From the NCBI GenBank assembly GCA_027064085.1, contig JAMOQH010000014.1:1-21904 (forward strand): DNA of 21,904 bases, read 5' to 3'. The stretch comes from a bacterium. Its GTDB lineage: Bacteria; UBP6; JAFGXH01. The notes under the pieces were generated by a model, which was not told the origin of the DNA, made no database searches, and was given only the letters and a program-made list of their open reading frames with translations. The stretch's first letter is position 1, and each line of letters starts with the position of its first letter. Of this stretch, positions 15,648 through 21,904 are shown one piece after another. The position numbers and the translations under genes were made by a program.

Positions 15648-15673
15648 AAAAATAAGATTAGACGCTTATTTTT
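15648..15673 (-). promoter_or_regulatory. Leader hairpin abutting the ribosome site
   Basis: AAAAATAAG and CTTATTTTT form a perfect 9-bp stem with an 8-nt loop. On the - strand the second arm ends directly at AGGAG, 11 nt before the ATG of the Gly-rich lipoprotein. It could tune translation or mRNA stability. Its A-T content makes it weak in isolation. Confidence 0.4.
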
Positions 15674-15703
15674 ACATTTTATTCACTAAATACCCTAAGA
15701 AAT
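15669..15703 (-). repeat. 35-nt element shared with the hnd upstream region (copy 1)
   Basis: It matches 20104-20138 at 32 of 35 positions, including a 21-base identical core (15678-15698). Both copies lie upstream of - strand genes in the same orientation. On the - strand the core contains TTAGGGTATTTAGTG followed by AATAAA, and TAAAAT/TAAATT could be a -10 box. A shared promoter or operator, or a small duplication, are both possible. Confidence 0.7.
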
Positions 15704-15815
15704 CAGTAATTCTCAATGAAAGAAATTTATTTATTAAAATCAAACAGTTACAACTCAATAAAGTGAAAAAATTTATATAAATTTAAACTTTTTGAATATT
15801 TTTTAGTAGTGGATA

Positions 15816-17555
15816 TTATTCTTTATTTCTTTTTCTATATATAGTGTGTAATAGTTGATGAGCTTTTGAGCTACCAGGATTATCAAGAAATTCATCATAT
15901 AATGCTTTTATGGCTTCATTATTTGAAGATACTCTTTTTTTGCTTTTTTTGTCTATTCTGTATAGAGCCTCAGATCTTTTTTGTAGAATTTCTGTGTTTC
16001 CATGATGAAAGGGCTGACCTCCACCACCAATACAACCTCCAGGGCAAGCCATTATTTCAATAATATGATAATCCGCTTCTTTTTTTCTTATTTTTTCAAG
16101 AAGTTTTCTGGCATTACCAAGGCCACAAGAAATACCAGCTTTTATTTTAATTCCGTTTATTTCAACTTCTGTTTCCTTAAAGCCATCAAGGCCTCTTACT
16201 TCATGAAAATCAACATTTTGAAGAGGTTTTTTATCTAGTATCTCTGCTGCATTTCTTAAAGTTGCCTCAAGAACTCCTCCACTACTACCAAATATAACTC
16301 CTGCTCCAGTTGATTCGCCAAGAGGATTATCATATTTTTCTTTAGGCAAATGTGTTAAGTCTATACAAGCTTCTTCAAACATAAAACCAAGCTCTCTTGT
16401 TGAAATTGAGTAATCAACCTCATGCATATTTTCTATTTGGTGTTCATCTCTTGCTGCTTCATATTTTTTTGCCAAACATGGCATAATTGAAACAACAACA
16501 ATATCCTTGGGATTAATTCCAATCTTTTTTGCATAAAAGGTTTTTACTATAGCTCCAAACATTTGTTGAGGGCTCTTACAGCTTGATGGGATATCAAGTA
16601 AATCTGGAAACTGATGTTCAAAAAATTTAACCCATGATGGGCAACATGATGTCAAAATAGGTAATCTACCACCATTATTTAATCTATCAATAAATTCTTT
16701 TGTTTCTTCCATTACAGTTAAATCTGCTCCGAAACTTGTGTCAAAAACTCTGTCAAATCCAAGTCTTCGTAGTCCTGATATCATTTGTCCTGTTGCAATT
16801 GTACCAGGTTCCATTCCAAACATTTCACCAATAGCAACTCTGGTTGCAGGAGCTGTCTGAACGACAACGAATTTATTTTTATCATTAAGTACCCGCCATA
16901 CATCAGCCATGTGTTCAATTCCCATCAGTGCTCCTGTTGGGCATACCGCAGCACATTGGCCACAAAAAGTACATTTGGTATCTTGTAAGGGTCTATGCAT
17001 TGGAGTATCCACAACTGCATCAAAACCTCTGCCTGTATTTGATAAAACACCAACTGTTTGAACTGTATTGCACATAGTTTCACATCTTCTGCACATAATA
17101 CATTTACTCATGTCTCTTGCAATAGATTGTGATGAAAAATCAAGTGGATGTTTGGACATTCTTCCTTTAAAACGAACATTTCTAAGATGTAGCTGTTCAC
17201 CAAGTGATTGCAATTCACAATTTCCACTTTTGTCACAGACTAGACAGTCTTTTGGATGGTCAGAAAGTATCATTTCTAAAACAACTCTTCTCGCTCTCAG
17301 TGCTTTTTGGGTATTTGTAAATACTTCCATTCCTTCATAAACAGAGGTAGCACAGGAAGTAATTAATCCTTTACCCTTTAATTCAACTTGACAAACTCTA
17401 CATGATGCAGGGGTATGATCAACTTTAAAATCATGTAAATTTAAATGACATAAAGTTGGAATTTTTATACCTATTTTTTCTGCAGCCCTTAAAATTGTTG
17501 TTCCTGCTTCTACTTCTACTGGTATATCGTTAATTTTAATTTTAATTGTATACAT
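15816..17555 (-). CDS. hndD: [FeFe]-hydrogenase catalytic subunit, group A (HndD/HydA type)
   Basis: This 579-aa catalytic subunit would reduce protons or oxidise H2 in the cytoplasm. The start at 17555 (MYTIKIKIN) has AGGAGAAA upstream; the open frame extends 20 codons further but overlaps hndC. Domains in order: [2Fe-2S] ferredoxin (C36, C52, C55, C68), His/Cys [4Fe-4S] site (H100, C104, C107, C113), two [4Fe-4S] sites (C152/155/158/162 and C195/198/201/205), then the H-cluster domain with L1 TSCCPSW (proton-relay C304, ligand C305), L2 MPCLAKK (C360) and L3 EIMACPGGCIGGGGQP (C504, C508). A small-subunit-like tail closes the protein. All ligands are intact. With hndABC it would form an NAD(P)-linked, probably electron-bifurcating complex. 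The stretch encoding L2 is partly copied at 14533-14588. Confidence 0.95.
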   Translation of the reverse strand: MYTIKIKINDIPVEVEAGTTILRAAEKIGIKIPTLCHLNLHDFKVDHTPASCRVCQVELKGKGLITSCATSVYEGMEVFTNTQKALRARRVVLEMILSDHPKDCLVCDKSGNCELQSLGEQLHLRNVRFKGRMSKHPLDFSSQSIARDMSKCIMCRRCETMCNTVQTVGVLSNTGRGFDAVVDTPMHRPLQDTKCTFCGQCAAVCPTGALMGIEHMADVWRVLNDKNKFVVVQTAPATRVAIGEMFGMEPGTIATGQMISGLRRLGFDRVFDTSFGADLTVMEETKEFIDRLNNGGRLPILTSCCPSWVKFFEHQFPDLLDIPSSCKSPQQMFGAIVKTFYAKKIGINPKDIVVVSIMPCLAKKYEAARDEHQIENMHEVDYSISTRELGFMFEEACIDLTHLPKEKYDNPLGESTGAGVIFGSSGGVLEATLRNAAEILDKKPLQNVDFHEVRGLDGFKETEVEINGIKIKAGISCGLGNARKLLEKIRKKEADYHIIEIMACPGGCIGGGGQPFHHGNTEILQKRSEALYRIDKKSKKRVSSNNEAIKALYDEFLDNPGSSKAHQLLHTIYRKRNKE

Positions 17556-17565
17556 ATAATTTCTC

Positions 17566-18252
17566 CTAAAGGATATTAATTGCATTAAAAGAGCAGGAAT
17601 TAAAACATTCTCCACAGTTTATACATTCAGTTTGATTAATAAAGTGAACTTCTTTTCTTTTCCCTTCTATACAGTTAACGGGGCAATTTCTAGCACATAA
17701 AGTACAGCCAACGCACTTATCTGCAATAATGGTATAGTGAAGTAATTTTGTACATACATGAGCATGACATTTTCCTTGATTTATATGCTCTTCGTATTCA
17801 TTTTTAAATCTTTTCAGAGTAGATAAAACAGGATTTGGAGAACTTTGACCCAATCCACATAATGATGTTTCTTTGATTACTTCACAAAGTTCTTTTAGTG
17901 TTTCTAATGTATTTATATCTGCTTTTCCCTCAGTAATATTTGTTAGTATTTCAAATAGTCTCATATTTCCTATACGGCAAGGAACACATTTTCCACATGA
18001 TTCATGTAATGTAAATTCTAGAAAATATTTGGCAACATTAACCATACAGCTTGAATCATCCATAACGATTAATCCTCCTGACCCCATGATTGAATCAATT
18101 TTTTTTAACTCTTCATAATCAATAGGAGTATTAATTAGTGATTCAGGAATACAGCCTCCAGAAGGGCCACCTGTTTGTGCTGCTTTAAATTTTTTATTTT
18201 TAGGAATTCCACCTCCCATATTGTAAACTAGTTCTTTAACCGTTGTTCCCAT
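17566..18252 (-). CDS. hndC: HndC/NuoF-like subunit, C-terminal part (frameshifted gene)
   Basis: The frame carries the second half of a HydB/HndC flavoprotein: the [11 protein letters not shown] segment near residue 26, the [4Fe-4S] site ESCGKCVPC plus C132 (C86, C89, C92, C132), and a C-terminal ferredoxin domain with two [4Fe-4S] sets (C180/183/186/190 and C210/213/216/220). The ATG at 18252 has no ribosome site and lies in the middle of a conserved region. In-frame codons continue upstream as [13 protein letters not shown], so this is not a true start. The piece belongs to the same gene as 18279-19028. Alone it lacks the FMN and NADH sites. hndD starts 10 nt downstream. Confidence 0.85.
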   Translation of the reverse strand: MGTTVKELVYNMGGGIPKNKKFKAAQTGGPSGGCIPESLINTPIDYEELKKIDSIMGSGGLIVMDDSSCMVNVAKYFLEFTLHESCGKCVPCRIGNMRLFEILTNITEGKADINTLETLKELCEVIKETSLCGLGQSSPNPVLSTLKRFKNEYEEHINQGKCHAHVCTKLLHYTIIADKCVGCTLCARNCPVNCIEGKRKEVHFINQTECINCGECFNSCSFNAINIL

Positions 18253-18278
18253 AGGAACTTCAACAAGACCAACTTTAT

Positions 18279-18301
18279 TTATTCTACCTGCAAGTGAAAA
18301 A
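18279..18301 (-). other. hndC: Frameshift site in hndC
   Basis: On the - strand the frame reads ...SSGTKVF, passes through GTTTTTCAC, and stops at TAA (18281-18279) after HLQVE. If the run of five T (18301-18297) had six, it would read [22 protein letters not shown], exactly the family pattern. One base is missing. The choices are a real mutation, a sequencing or assembly error, or a -1 slip during expression. The site is not a canonical slippery heptamer. Confidence 0.85.
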
Positions 18302-19028
18302 CTTTTGTTCCAGAACTAGCTGATGTTCCTATCGTTTTAAACCATTTAGCTCCTTTAATTATTATAGGGTTAAGATTTGCAAATGTTTCAACATTATTTA
18401 CTAATGTAGGATATCCCCATAATCCTTCTTGTACGGGATATGGAGGTTTCAAAATAGGCTCTCCTCGTTTACCTTCAATTGACTGAATAAGAGCTGTTTC
18501 TTCTCCACAAACAAATGCACCTGCACCTAGTTTAATTTCTATTTTAAAATTAAAATCTGTTCCAAGAATATTTTCGCCAAGTAATCCGTAACTTACTGCT
18601 TGATTAATTGCCATAGTTGCTCTTTTAATTGCAAGAGGATATTCAGCTCTACAATAAATATATCCTGTGTTTGCTCCTATTGCATATCCTGCTATAATTA
18701 TTCCTTCAATAACTGAATGAGGATCTCCCTCAAGAATAGCCCTATCCATAAATGCACCAGGGTCACCTTCATCAGCGTTACATATAACATATTTTTGTTT
18801 ATTTATAGCAGATGCTGCTGCTTCCCACTTTAATCCAGTTGGAAAGCCACCACCACCACGGCCTCTTAAGCCTGAGTTTTTTATTATTTTGATTAGCTCT
18901 TGAGAGTTATTGCGTTTAAGAGTTTTTGCAAGAGCCATATAACCACCATTTGCGATATAATCATTAATCTCTTCAGGGTTAATTATACCACAGTTTCTTA
19001 GAACTATTCTGTATTGAGTATCTGTCAT
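18279..19028 (-). CDS. hndC: HndC/NuoF-like subunit, N-terminal part (frameshifted gene)
   Basis: This is the FMN- and NADH-binding half of the flavoprotein subunit, which passes electrons between NAD(P)H and the iron-sulfur chain. The start at 19028 ([12 protein letters not shown]) follows AAGGAGAATAAT and lies 1 nt after the hndB stop. FMN-site [11 protein letters not shown] (55-65), [13 protein letters not shown] (84-96) and [13 protein letters not shown] are intact. The frame ends after 249 residues because of a one-base deletion in a T run near 18297-18301. Joined to 17566-18252 by a -1 shift it would give about 487 aa, the size of HndC (HydB without its N-terminal thioredoxin-like domain). 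As read, the complex would lack a complete HndC. Confidence 0.88.
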   Translation of the reverse strand: MTDTQYRIVLRNCGIINPEEINDYIANGGYMALAKTLKRNNSQELIKIIKNSGLRGRGGGGFPTGLKWEAAASAINKQKYVICNADEGDPGAFMDRAILEGDPHSVIEGIIIAGYAIGANTGYIYCRAEYPLAIKRATMAINQAVSYGLLGENILGTDFNFKIEIKLGAGAFVCGEETALIQSIEGKRGEPILKPPYPVQEGLWGYPTLVNNVETFANLNPIIIKGAKWFKTIGTSASSGTKVFHLQVE

Positions 19029-19029
19029 A

Positions 19030-19425
19030 TTATTCTCCTTGTAAAACATTGATAACTTTCCACTTAGGTTTTAATTCTTTAATTCCTGTTATGGGAGATT
19101 GAGTTCTGCAACGGTTCAAGATTATTCTACTTTGTTGACTATCAACATATCCATATACTTCATAAGTTCCGTCTGGGTGTAGAATACTTACTGTTGGTTC
19201 AGCATAACATAGTCCTATACATCCACTTGGTTCAACAGTAATATCTGATTTTAGTGACAATATTTCAAGTTCTGACTTCATTGTTTCTAGTACTTTAGAG
19301 GCTCCAGCGGCTATACAACATGTGCCCATATGAACCATGATTCTTACTTTATTACAGCTTTTCTTTTTATGTATAATATTTTGCTGATTTGTGAAAAAAT
19401 CATCAATATTTTTGAGTTTATTCAT
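19030..19425 (-). CDS. hndB: [2Fe-2S] thioredoxin-like ferredoxin subunit HndB
   Basis: This 131-aa protein has a thioredoxin-like [2Fe-2S] fold of the type fused to HydB in some bacteria and free as HndB in Desulfovibrio. Candidate ligands are in GTCCIAAGA (C36, C37) and PSGCIGLC (C69, C73). C24 lies 12-13 residues before the first pair and could also take part. It would relay electrons within the hydrogenase complex. The start has AAGGAGGG and overlaps the hndA stop by 8 nt. The gene ends 1 nt before hndC, so all four hnd genes are tightly coupled. Confidence 0.88.
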   Translation of the reverse strand: MNKLKNIDDFFTNQQNIIHKKKSCNKVRIMVHMGTCCIAAGASKVLETMKSELEILSLKSDITVEPSGCIGLCYAEPTVSILHPDGTYEVYGYVDSQQSRIILNRCRTQSPITGIKELKPKWKVINVLQGE

Positions 19426-19933
19426 TTTTACCCTCCTTGCAATCTTTTAGAATCCTTGGAACCATATCTTCAGTAACGTTTCCGTAAACTTTATCGTTAA
19501 CCATAACTACTGGTGCAAGGCCACAGGCACCTACACATCTTAAAGTATCTAGTGAGTATGTTAAACCTTTAGTTACTTCTCCTTCGTCTATTCCTAACTC
19601 ATTGGATAAACGTTTTAAGACTTTTTCGGCCCCTTTTATATAACAAGCTGTTCCAGTACAAACACTAATTCTGTATTTCCCCTGTGGTTTCATTGTAAAG
19701 TATGAATAAAATGTAACTACTCCATATATTTCAGATAAATGAATGTTTAGTTTTGCTGCAATAAATTCCTGTATTTCTTCAGGTAAGAATCCAAAAATTT
19801 CTTGAGCTTTATATAAAACAGGTAGTAACGATGCCTGTCTTTCTGTAGTACTGCTACTATTTGAAACTAGAGTACTTATATAGCTTTCAAGACTATCATA
19901 CTTTAAATTATTAAAATTACAATTATTGCACAT
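19418..19933 (-). CDS. hndA: NuoE-like [2Fe-2S] subunit HndA
   Basis: This 171-aa NuoE/24-kDa family protein is the small [2Fe-2S] subunit of NADH-linked complexes. A helical N-terminal region (ERQASLLPVLYKAQEIFGFLPEE, then IYGVVTFYSYF) precedes the thioredoxin-like domain with ligands C92-x4-C97 and C133-x3-C137 (CTGTAC, RCVGAC). It is first in the hndABCD operon. The TGGAGG ribosome site is strong. Two extra Cys at the very N-terminus (MCNNC) are not part of the usual cluster. The gene order E-like, ferredoxin, F-like, hydrogenase is that of the Desulfovibrio hnd operon and identifies it as a hydrogenase subunit, not part of complex I. Confidence 0.92.
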   Translation of the reverse strand: MCNNCNFNNLKYDSLESYISTLVSNSSSTTERQASLLPVLYKAQEIFGFLPEEIQEFIAAKLNIHLSEIYGVVTFYSYFTMKPQGKYRISVCTGTACYIKGAEKVLKRLSNELGIDEGEVTKGLTYSLDTLRCVGACGLAPVVMVNDKVYGNVTEDMVPRILKDCKEGKNE

Positions 19934-19952
19934 AATACCTCCATAAAAATCA

Positions 19953-19973
19953 TTCTGATATTTATTATCAGAA
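19953..19973 (-). promoter_or_regulatory. Leader hairpin upstream of hndA
   Basis: TTCTGATA and TATCAGAA form a perfect 8-bp inverted repeat with a 5-nt loop, starting 20 nt upstream of the hndA ATG. It lies in the leader of the hnd operon and could be an operator or an RNA hairpin affecting translation. It is not followed by a long U run, so a terminator is less likely. Confidence 0.45.
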
Positions 19974-20103
19974 CCTTTGATATTGTTACCCTATATAGAT
20001 TATTTCGCTTTACTGTGATAAAAATGTGATTTATTTATGATTAGTGTAATTAAAGTAATTTATAATTAAAATTAAATTTATTAATATCTTTTTTGTGTTT
20101 ATG

Positions 20104-20138
20104 TTTTCACAATTTATTCACTAAATACCCTAAAAAAT
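20104..20138 (-). repeat. 35-nt element shared with 15669-15703 (copy 2)
   Basis: This is the second copy of the element described at 15669-15703, with three differences in 35 bases. Here it lies about 170 nt upstream of hndA and about 100 nt upstream of the divergent operon, and overlaps the CACAA half site at 20108-20112. Confidence 0.7.
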
Positions 20139-20238
20139 GATATTAATTTATCACAATACTTACATTAATTAGTCTAGAATTTATTGAATCTATTATATAT
20201 CATACTTATGAGAGACAATGTTTTTAGCAGGAGGATTT

Positions 20239-20721
20239 ATGGGGCAAATTTGTGATACTTTGAGCAATGATATTAGTGAAATTATTGCTAATTATGGTAA
20301 AGGTAGAGAGTTTTTATTACCTATACTCAATGATGTGAATATAAAGTTTGGTCATATTAGTGAACACACTTTAATTGAAATCAGTAGACAAATAGATATT
20401 CCCATTGGAGAAATACATGGTGTTATGAGCTTTTATTCATATCTGAATCATGAAAAGCAAGGCAAATATGTTATTAGACTCTGTAAAACAATTTCATGCG
20501 ATATGGCGAATAAAGATTTAATAGTTAAATCTCTTGAAAGAGAACTAGGAATTAAATTTGGTGAAACGACACTAGATGGAATGTTTTCATTGACTTACAC
20601 TAATTGTATTGGTATGTGTGACCGAGGTCCTGCAATGTTAATAAATGATGATGTTTATCATAGTTTAACTCCAGAAAAGATATATGAAATAGTTAATGAT
20701 ATAAAAGGGGGTAAAATATGA
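20239..20721 (+). CDS. Second NuoE-like [2Fe-2S] subunit
   Basis: The ATG at 20239 follows AGGAGG by 4 nt and is preferred to an ATG at 20218 without a ribosome site, giving 160 aa. It has the NuoE plan: a helical N-terminal part with IGEIHGVMSFYSYL, then ligands C82-x4-C87 (CKTISC) and C123-x3-C127 (NCIGMC). It is clearly diverged from HndA, so it belongs to a separate complex and is not a recent copy. The ATG of the next gene overlaps its TGA (ATGA). Likely complexes are a second NAD-linked hydrogenase or a formate dehydrogenase. The deciding subunit lies beyond the window. Confidence 0.9.
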   Translation: MGQICDTLSNDISEIIANYGKGREFLLPILNDVNIKFGHISEHTLIEISRQIDIPIGEIHGVMSFYSYLNHEKQGKYVIRLCKTISCDMANKDLIVKSLERELGIKFGETTLDGMFSLTYTNCIGMCDRGPAMLINDDVYHSLTPEKIYEIVNDIKGGKI

Positions 20722-21881
20722 GTATTAAAGAGATAGTTTTAGGGCCTTATATACAAGGAAGTGCAATAAAAAAAATGATTAAAATGACTCCTAATGATGT
20801 TATAGATGAAGTTAAATCTTCCAAAATTAAAGGAAGGGGTGGAGCAGGGTTTCCAACTGGTTTAAAATGGCAATTTGCTACATCAGAAAAAGAACCTATA
20901 AAATATATTGTTTGTAATGCAGATGAAGGTGAACCTGGTACATTCAAAGATAGATTAATTTTGTCTGAATATCCAAAAAGGGTTATTGAGGGTATTATAA
21001 TTGCAGGATATGCCATAAAAGCTAAAGAAGGTTTTATTTATTTAAGGGCCGAATATAGATATCTAAAGAAGCCACTTGAAGATATAATGCAAGAAATGAG
21101 AGATGATAATTTACTAGGAGAAAATATTCTTGATAGTGACTTTTCTTTTGATATTACAATAAGAATGGGAGCTGGAGCTTATGTTTGTGGTGAGGAATTT
21201 GCTCTTATTGAGTCTATGAATGGGTACAGAGGAGAACCTCATAATAAACCTCCTTTTCCAACTCAAAGTGGATATTTAAGAAAACCAACTGTTGTAAATA
21301 ATGTTGAAACTTTAGCAAAGATTCCTTTTGTTATGACTATGGGAGCTGAAGCAATAAAGTACAGAGGTACTTTTGAATCAACGGGAACAAAGTTATTCTC
21401 TATCTCGGGTGATATTGAAAAACCTGGTGTTTATGAATTTGATATGGGAATAACTGTAAATGATTTACTCAAAATTGTTGGTGGAGAAGATGCAAAAGCA
21501 GTACAGGTTGGAGGCGCTAGCGGTATAAATGTTGCTAAAAAGGATTTTGATAAACCTATCTCTTATGAAGGTTTACCCCCTGGAGGCTCTATAATAGTGT
21601 TTGGTAAAGATAGAGATATGTTAAAAGTATTGAAAAACTTTATGGAGTTTTTTGCAGAAGAATCATGTGGTCAGTGTACTCCTTGTAGAGATGGTAATTA
21701 TAGGCTTCTTGAGGGTGTAAAAATGATGGAAAAAGGAGAATGTTCTGTAAGATACTTCAAGGAATTGGAATTATTATGTGAAGTTATGAAAGACAGTTCC
21801 AAATGCGGGCTTGGGCAAACATCTCCTAATCCGTTTATTACAATAATAAAAAATTTCAGAAGTGAAATATTATATCGTTAG
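20718..21881 (+). CDS. Second NuoF-like NADH/FMN-binding subunit
   Basis: This 387-aa flavoprotein would oxidise or reduce NAD(P)(H) through FMN. FMN-site GRGGAGFPTG (39-48), NADEGEPGTFKDR (67-79) and GAGAYVCGEEFAL are present. The [4Fe-4S] site is ESCGQCTPCRDGN near 316-328 plus SKCGLGQTSPNP near 362. It ends soon after this site, so it lacks both an N-terminal thioredoxin-like domain and the C-terminal double [4Fe-4S] domain seen in HndC. Unlike hndC it is uninterrupted. The start codon overlaps the previous stop and has GGGGGTAAA upstream. The next gene starts 8 nt downstream, so the operon continues out of the window. Confidence 0.92.
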   Translation: MSIKEIVLGPYIQGSAIKKMIKMTPNDVIDEVKSSKIKGRGGAGFPTGLKWQFATSEKEPIKYIVCNADEGEPGTFKDRLILSEYPKRVIEGIIIAGYAIKAKEGFIYLRAEYRYLKKPLEDIMQEMRDDNLLGENILDSDFSFDITIRMGAGAYVCGEEFALIESMNGYRGEPHNKPPFPTQSGYLRKPTVVNNVETLAKIPFVMTMGAEAIKYRGTFESTGTKLFSISGDIEKPGVYEFDMGITVNDLLKIVGGEDAKAVQVGGASGINVAKKDFDKPISYEGLPPGGSIIVFGKDRDMLKVLKNFMEFFAEESCGQCTPCRDGNYRLLEGVKMMEKGECSVRYFKELELLCEVMKDSSKCGLGQTSPNPFITIIKNFRSEILYR

Positions 21882-21889
21882 GGGGATTT

Positions 21890-21904
21890 ATGATAGATAT
21901 AACT
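21890..21904 (+). CDS. Start of the third gene of the second redox operon (partial)
   Basis: GGGGGATTT is followed by ATG at 21890 and the codons for MIDIT, then the window ends. Position, spacing and ribosome site support a real start. A hydrogenase or formate dehydrogenase large subunit with an N-terminal [2Fe-2S] domain is the expected partner, but five residues cannot prove it. Confidence 0.55.

Larger units (their letters stand above)
19934..20238. promoter_or_regulatory. Divergent control region between the two redox operons
   Basis: This 305-nt AT-rich region separates hndABCD (-) from the second NuoE/F operon (+). It holds the hndA leader hairpin (19953-19973), a direct repeat TGTGAT-AAAAA-TGTGAT (20014-20030), an inverted pair TTGTG-N10-CACAA (20093-20112), another CACAA at 20152-20156 and copy 2 of the 35-nt element. 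TTGTG/CACAA half sites recall Rex, the NADH sensor, but the spacing is 2 nt longer than the Rex consensus. No clear -35/-10 pair was found for either operon. Confidence 0.4.

Noticed and set aside
17556-17615. Longer start of hndD at 17615
   Set aside because: The extra 20 residues overlap hndC, have no ribosome site and do not match the ferredoxin-domain start, whereas MYTIKIKIN has AGGAG upstream.
18295-18305. Programmed -1 frameshifting signal in hndC
   Set aside because: In the reading frame the site is A-GTT-TTT, which does not fit X-XXY-YYZ because the P-site codon cannot re-pair, and no strong downstream structure is evident. A simple deletion or read error is more likely.

Overview
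The window is AT-rich, densely coding bacterial DNA. At least four proteins start with a lipoprotein signal (lipobox plus Cys), which fits a cell with an outer membrane. Two gene sets for NADH/flavin/Fe-S complexes, one with an [FeFe]-hydrogenase, point to an anaerobic or fermentative lifestyle. Long arrays of EGF-like modules on lipoproteins, a formylglycine-generating-enzyme (FGE) fold and an M64 peptidase recall Myxococcota/Bradymonadales-type or other former 'deltaproteobacterial' lineages. The taxon cannot be fixed from this sequence alone.

Layout. (1) 1-4350: the tail of an unknown + strand gene, then a beta-oxidation operon on the - strand (fadA then fadN). Its promoter overlaps a near-consensus FadR-type operator (ATGAATGA-ACAC-TCATTCAT). 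(2) 4354-5268: rsgA, a ribosome-maturation GTPase. (3) 5377-12036: a surface/secretome block on the + strand: a lipoprotein with about 15 EGF-like modules, a lipoprotein with an FGE-sulfatase domain that lacks the catalytic cysteines, a small exported protein, and a lipoprotein M64 metallopeptidase. (4) 12114-14444: a lysophospholipid-acyltransferase-like gene and an atypical short-chain dehydrogenase/epimerase in a two-gene operon, convergent with a TetR regulator that is a candidate for the FadR-like repressor of region 1. (5) 14445-15815: a glycine-rich, collagen-like lipoprotein flanked by intergenic DNA that contains short copies of other sequences in the window. (6) 15816-19933: hndABCD on the - strand, a probable NAD(P)-linked, electron-bifurcating [FeFe]-hydrogenase. 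Its hndC is interrupted by a one-base deletion in a T run. (7) 20239-21904: a divergent operon with a second NuoE-like and a second NuoF-like subunit and the first codons of a third gene.

How the parts may work together. FadN/FadA would oxidise acyl-CoA and release NADH. The Hnd complex would couple NAD(P)H and ferredoxin to H2. The acyltransferase/SDR pair would act on lipids, and the TetR protein may sense acyl-CoA. These links are inferred from domain content and context.

The most unusual signals are the hndC frameshift and the short duplicated fragments in intergenic DNA: a fadN 3' copy at 204-282, a hydrogenase L2-motif fragment at 14533-14588, and a 35-nt element shared by 15669-15703 and 20104-20138. 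The FadR-like operator paired with a TetR gene 9 kb away gives a testable regulon. I saw no rRNA, tRNA, CRISPR array, insertion sequence or phage gene.
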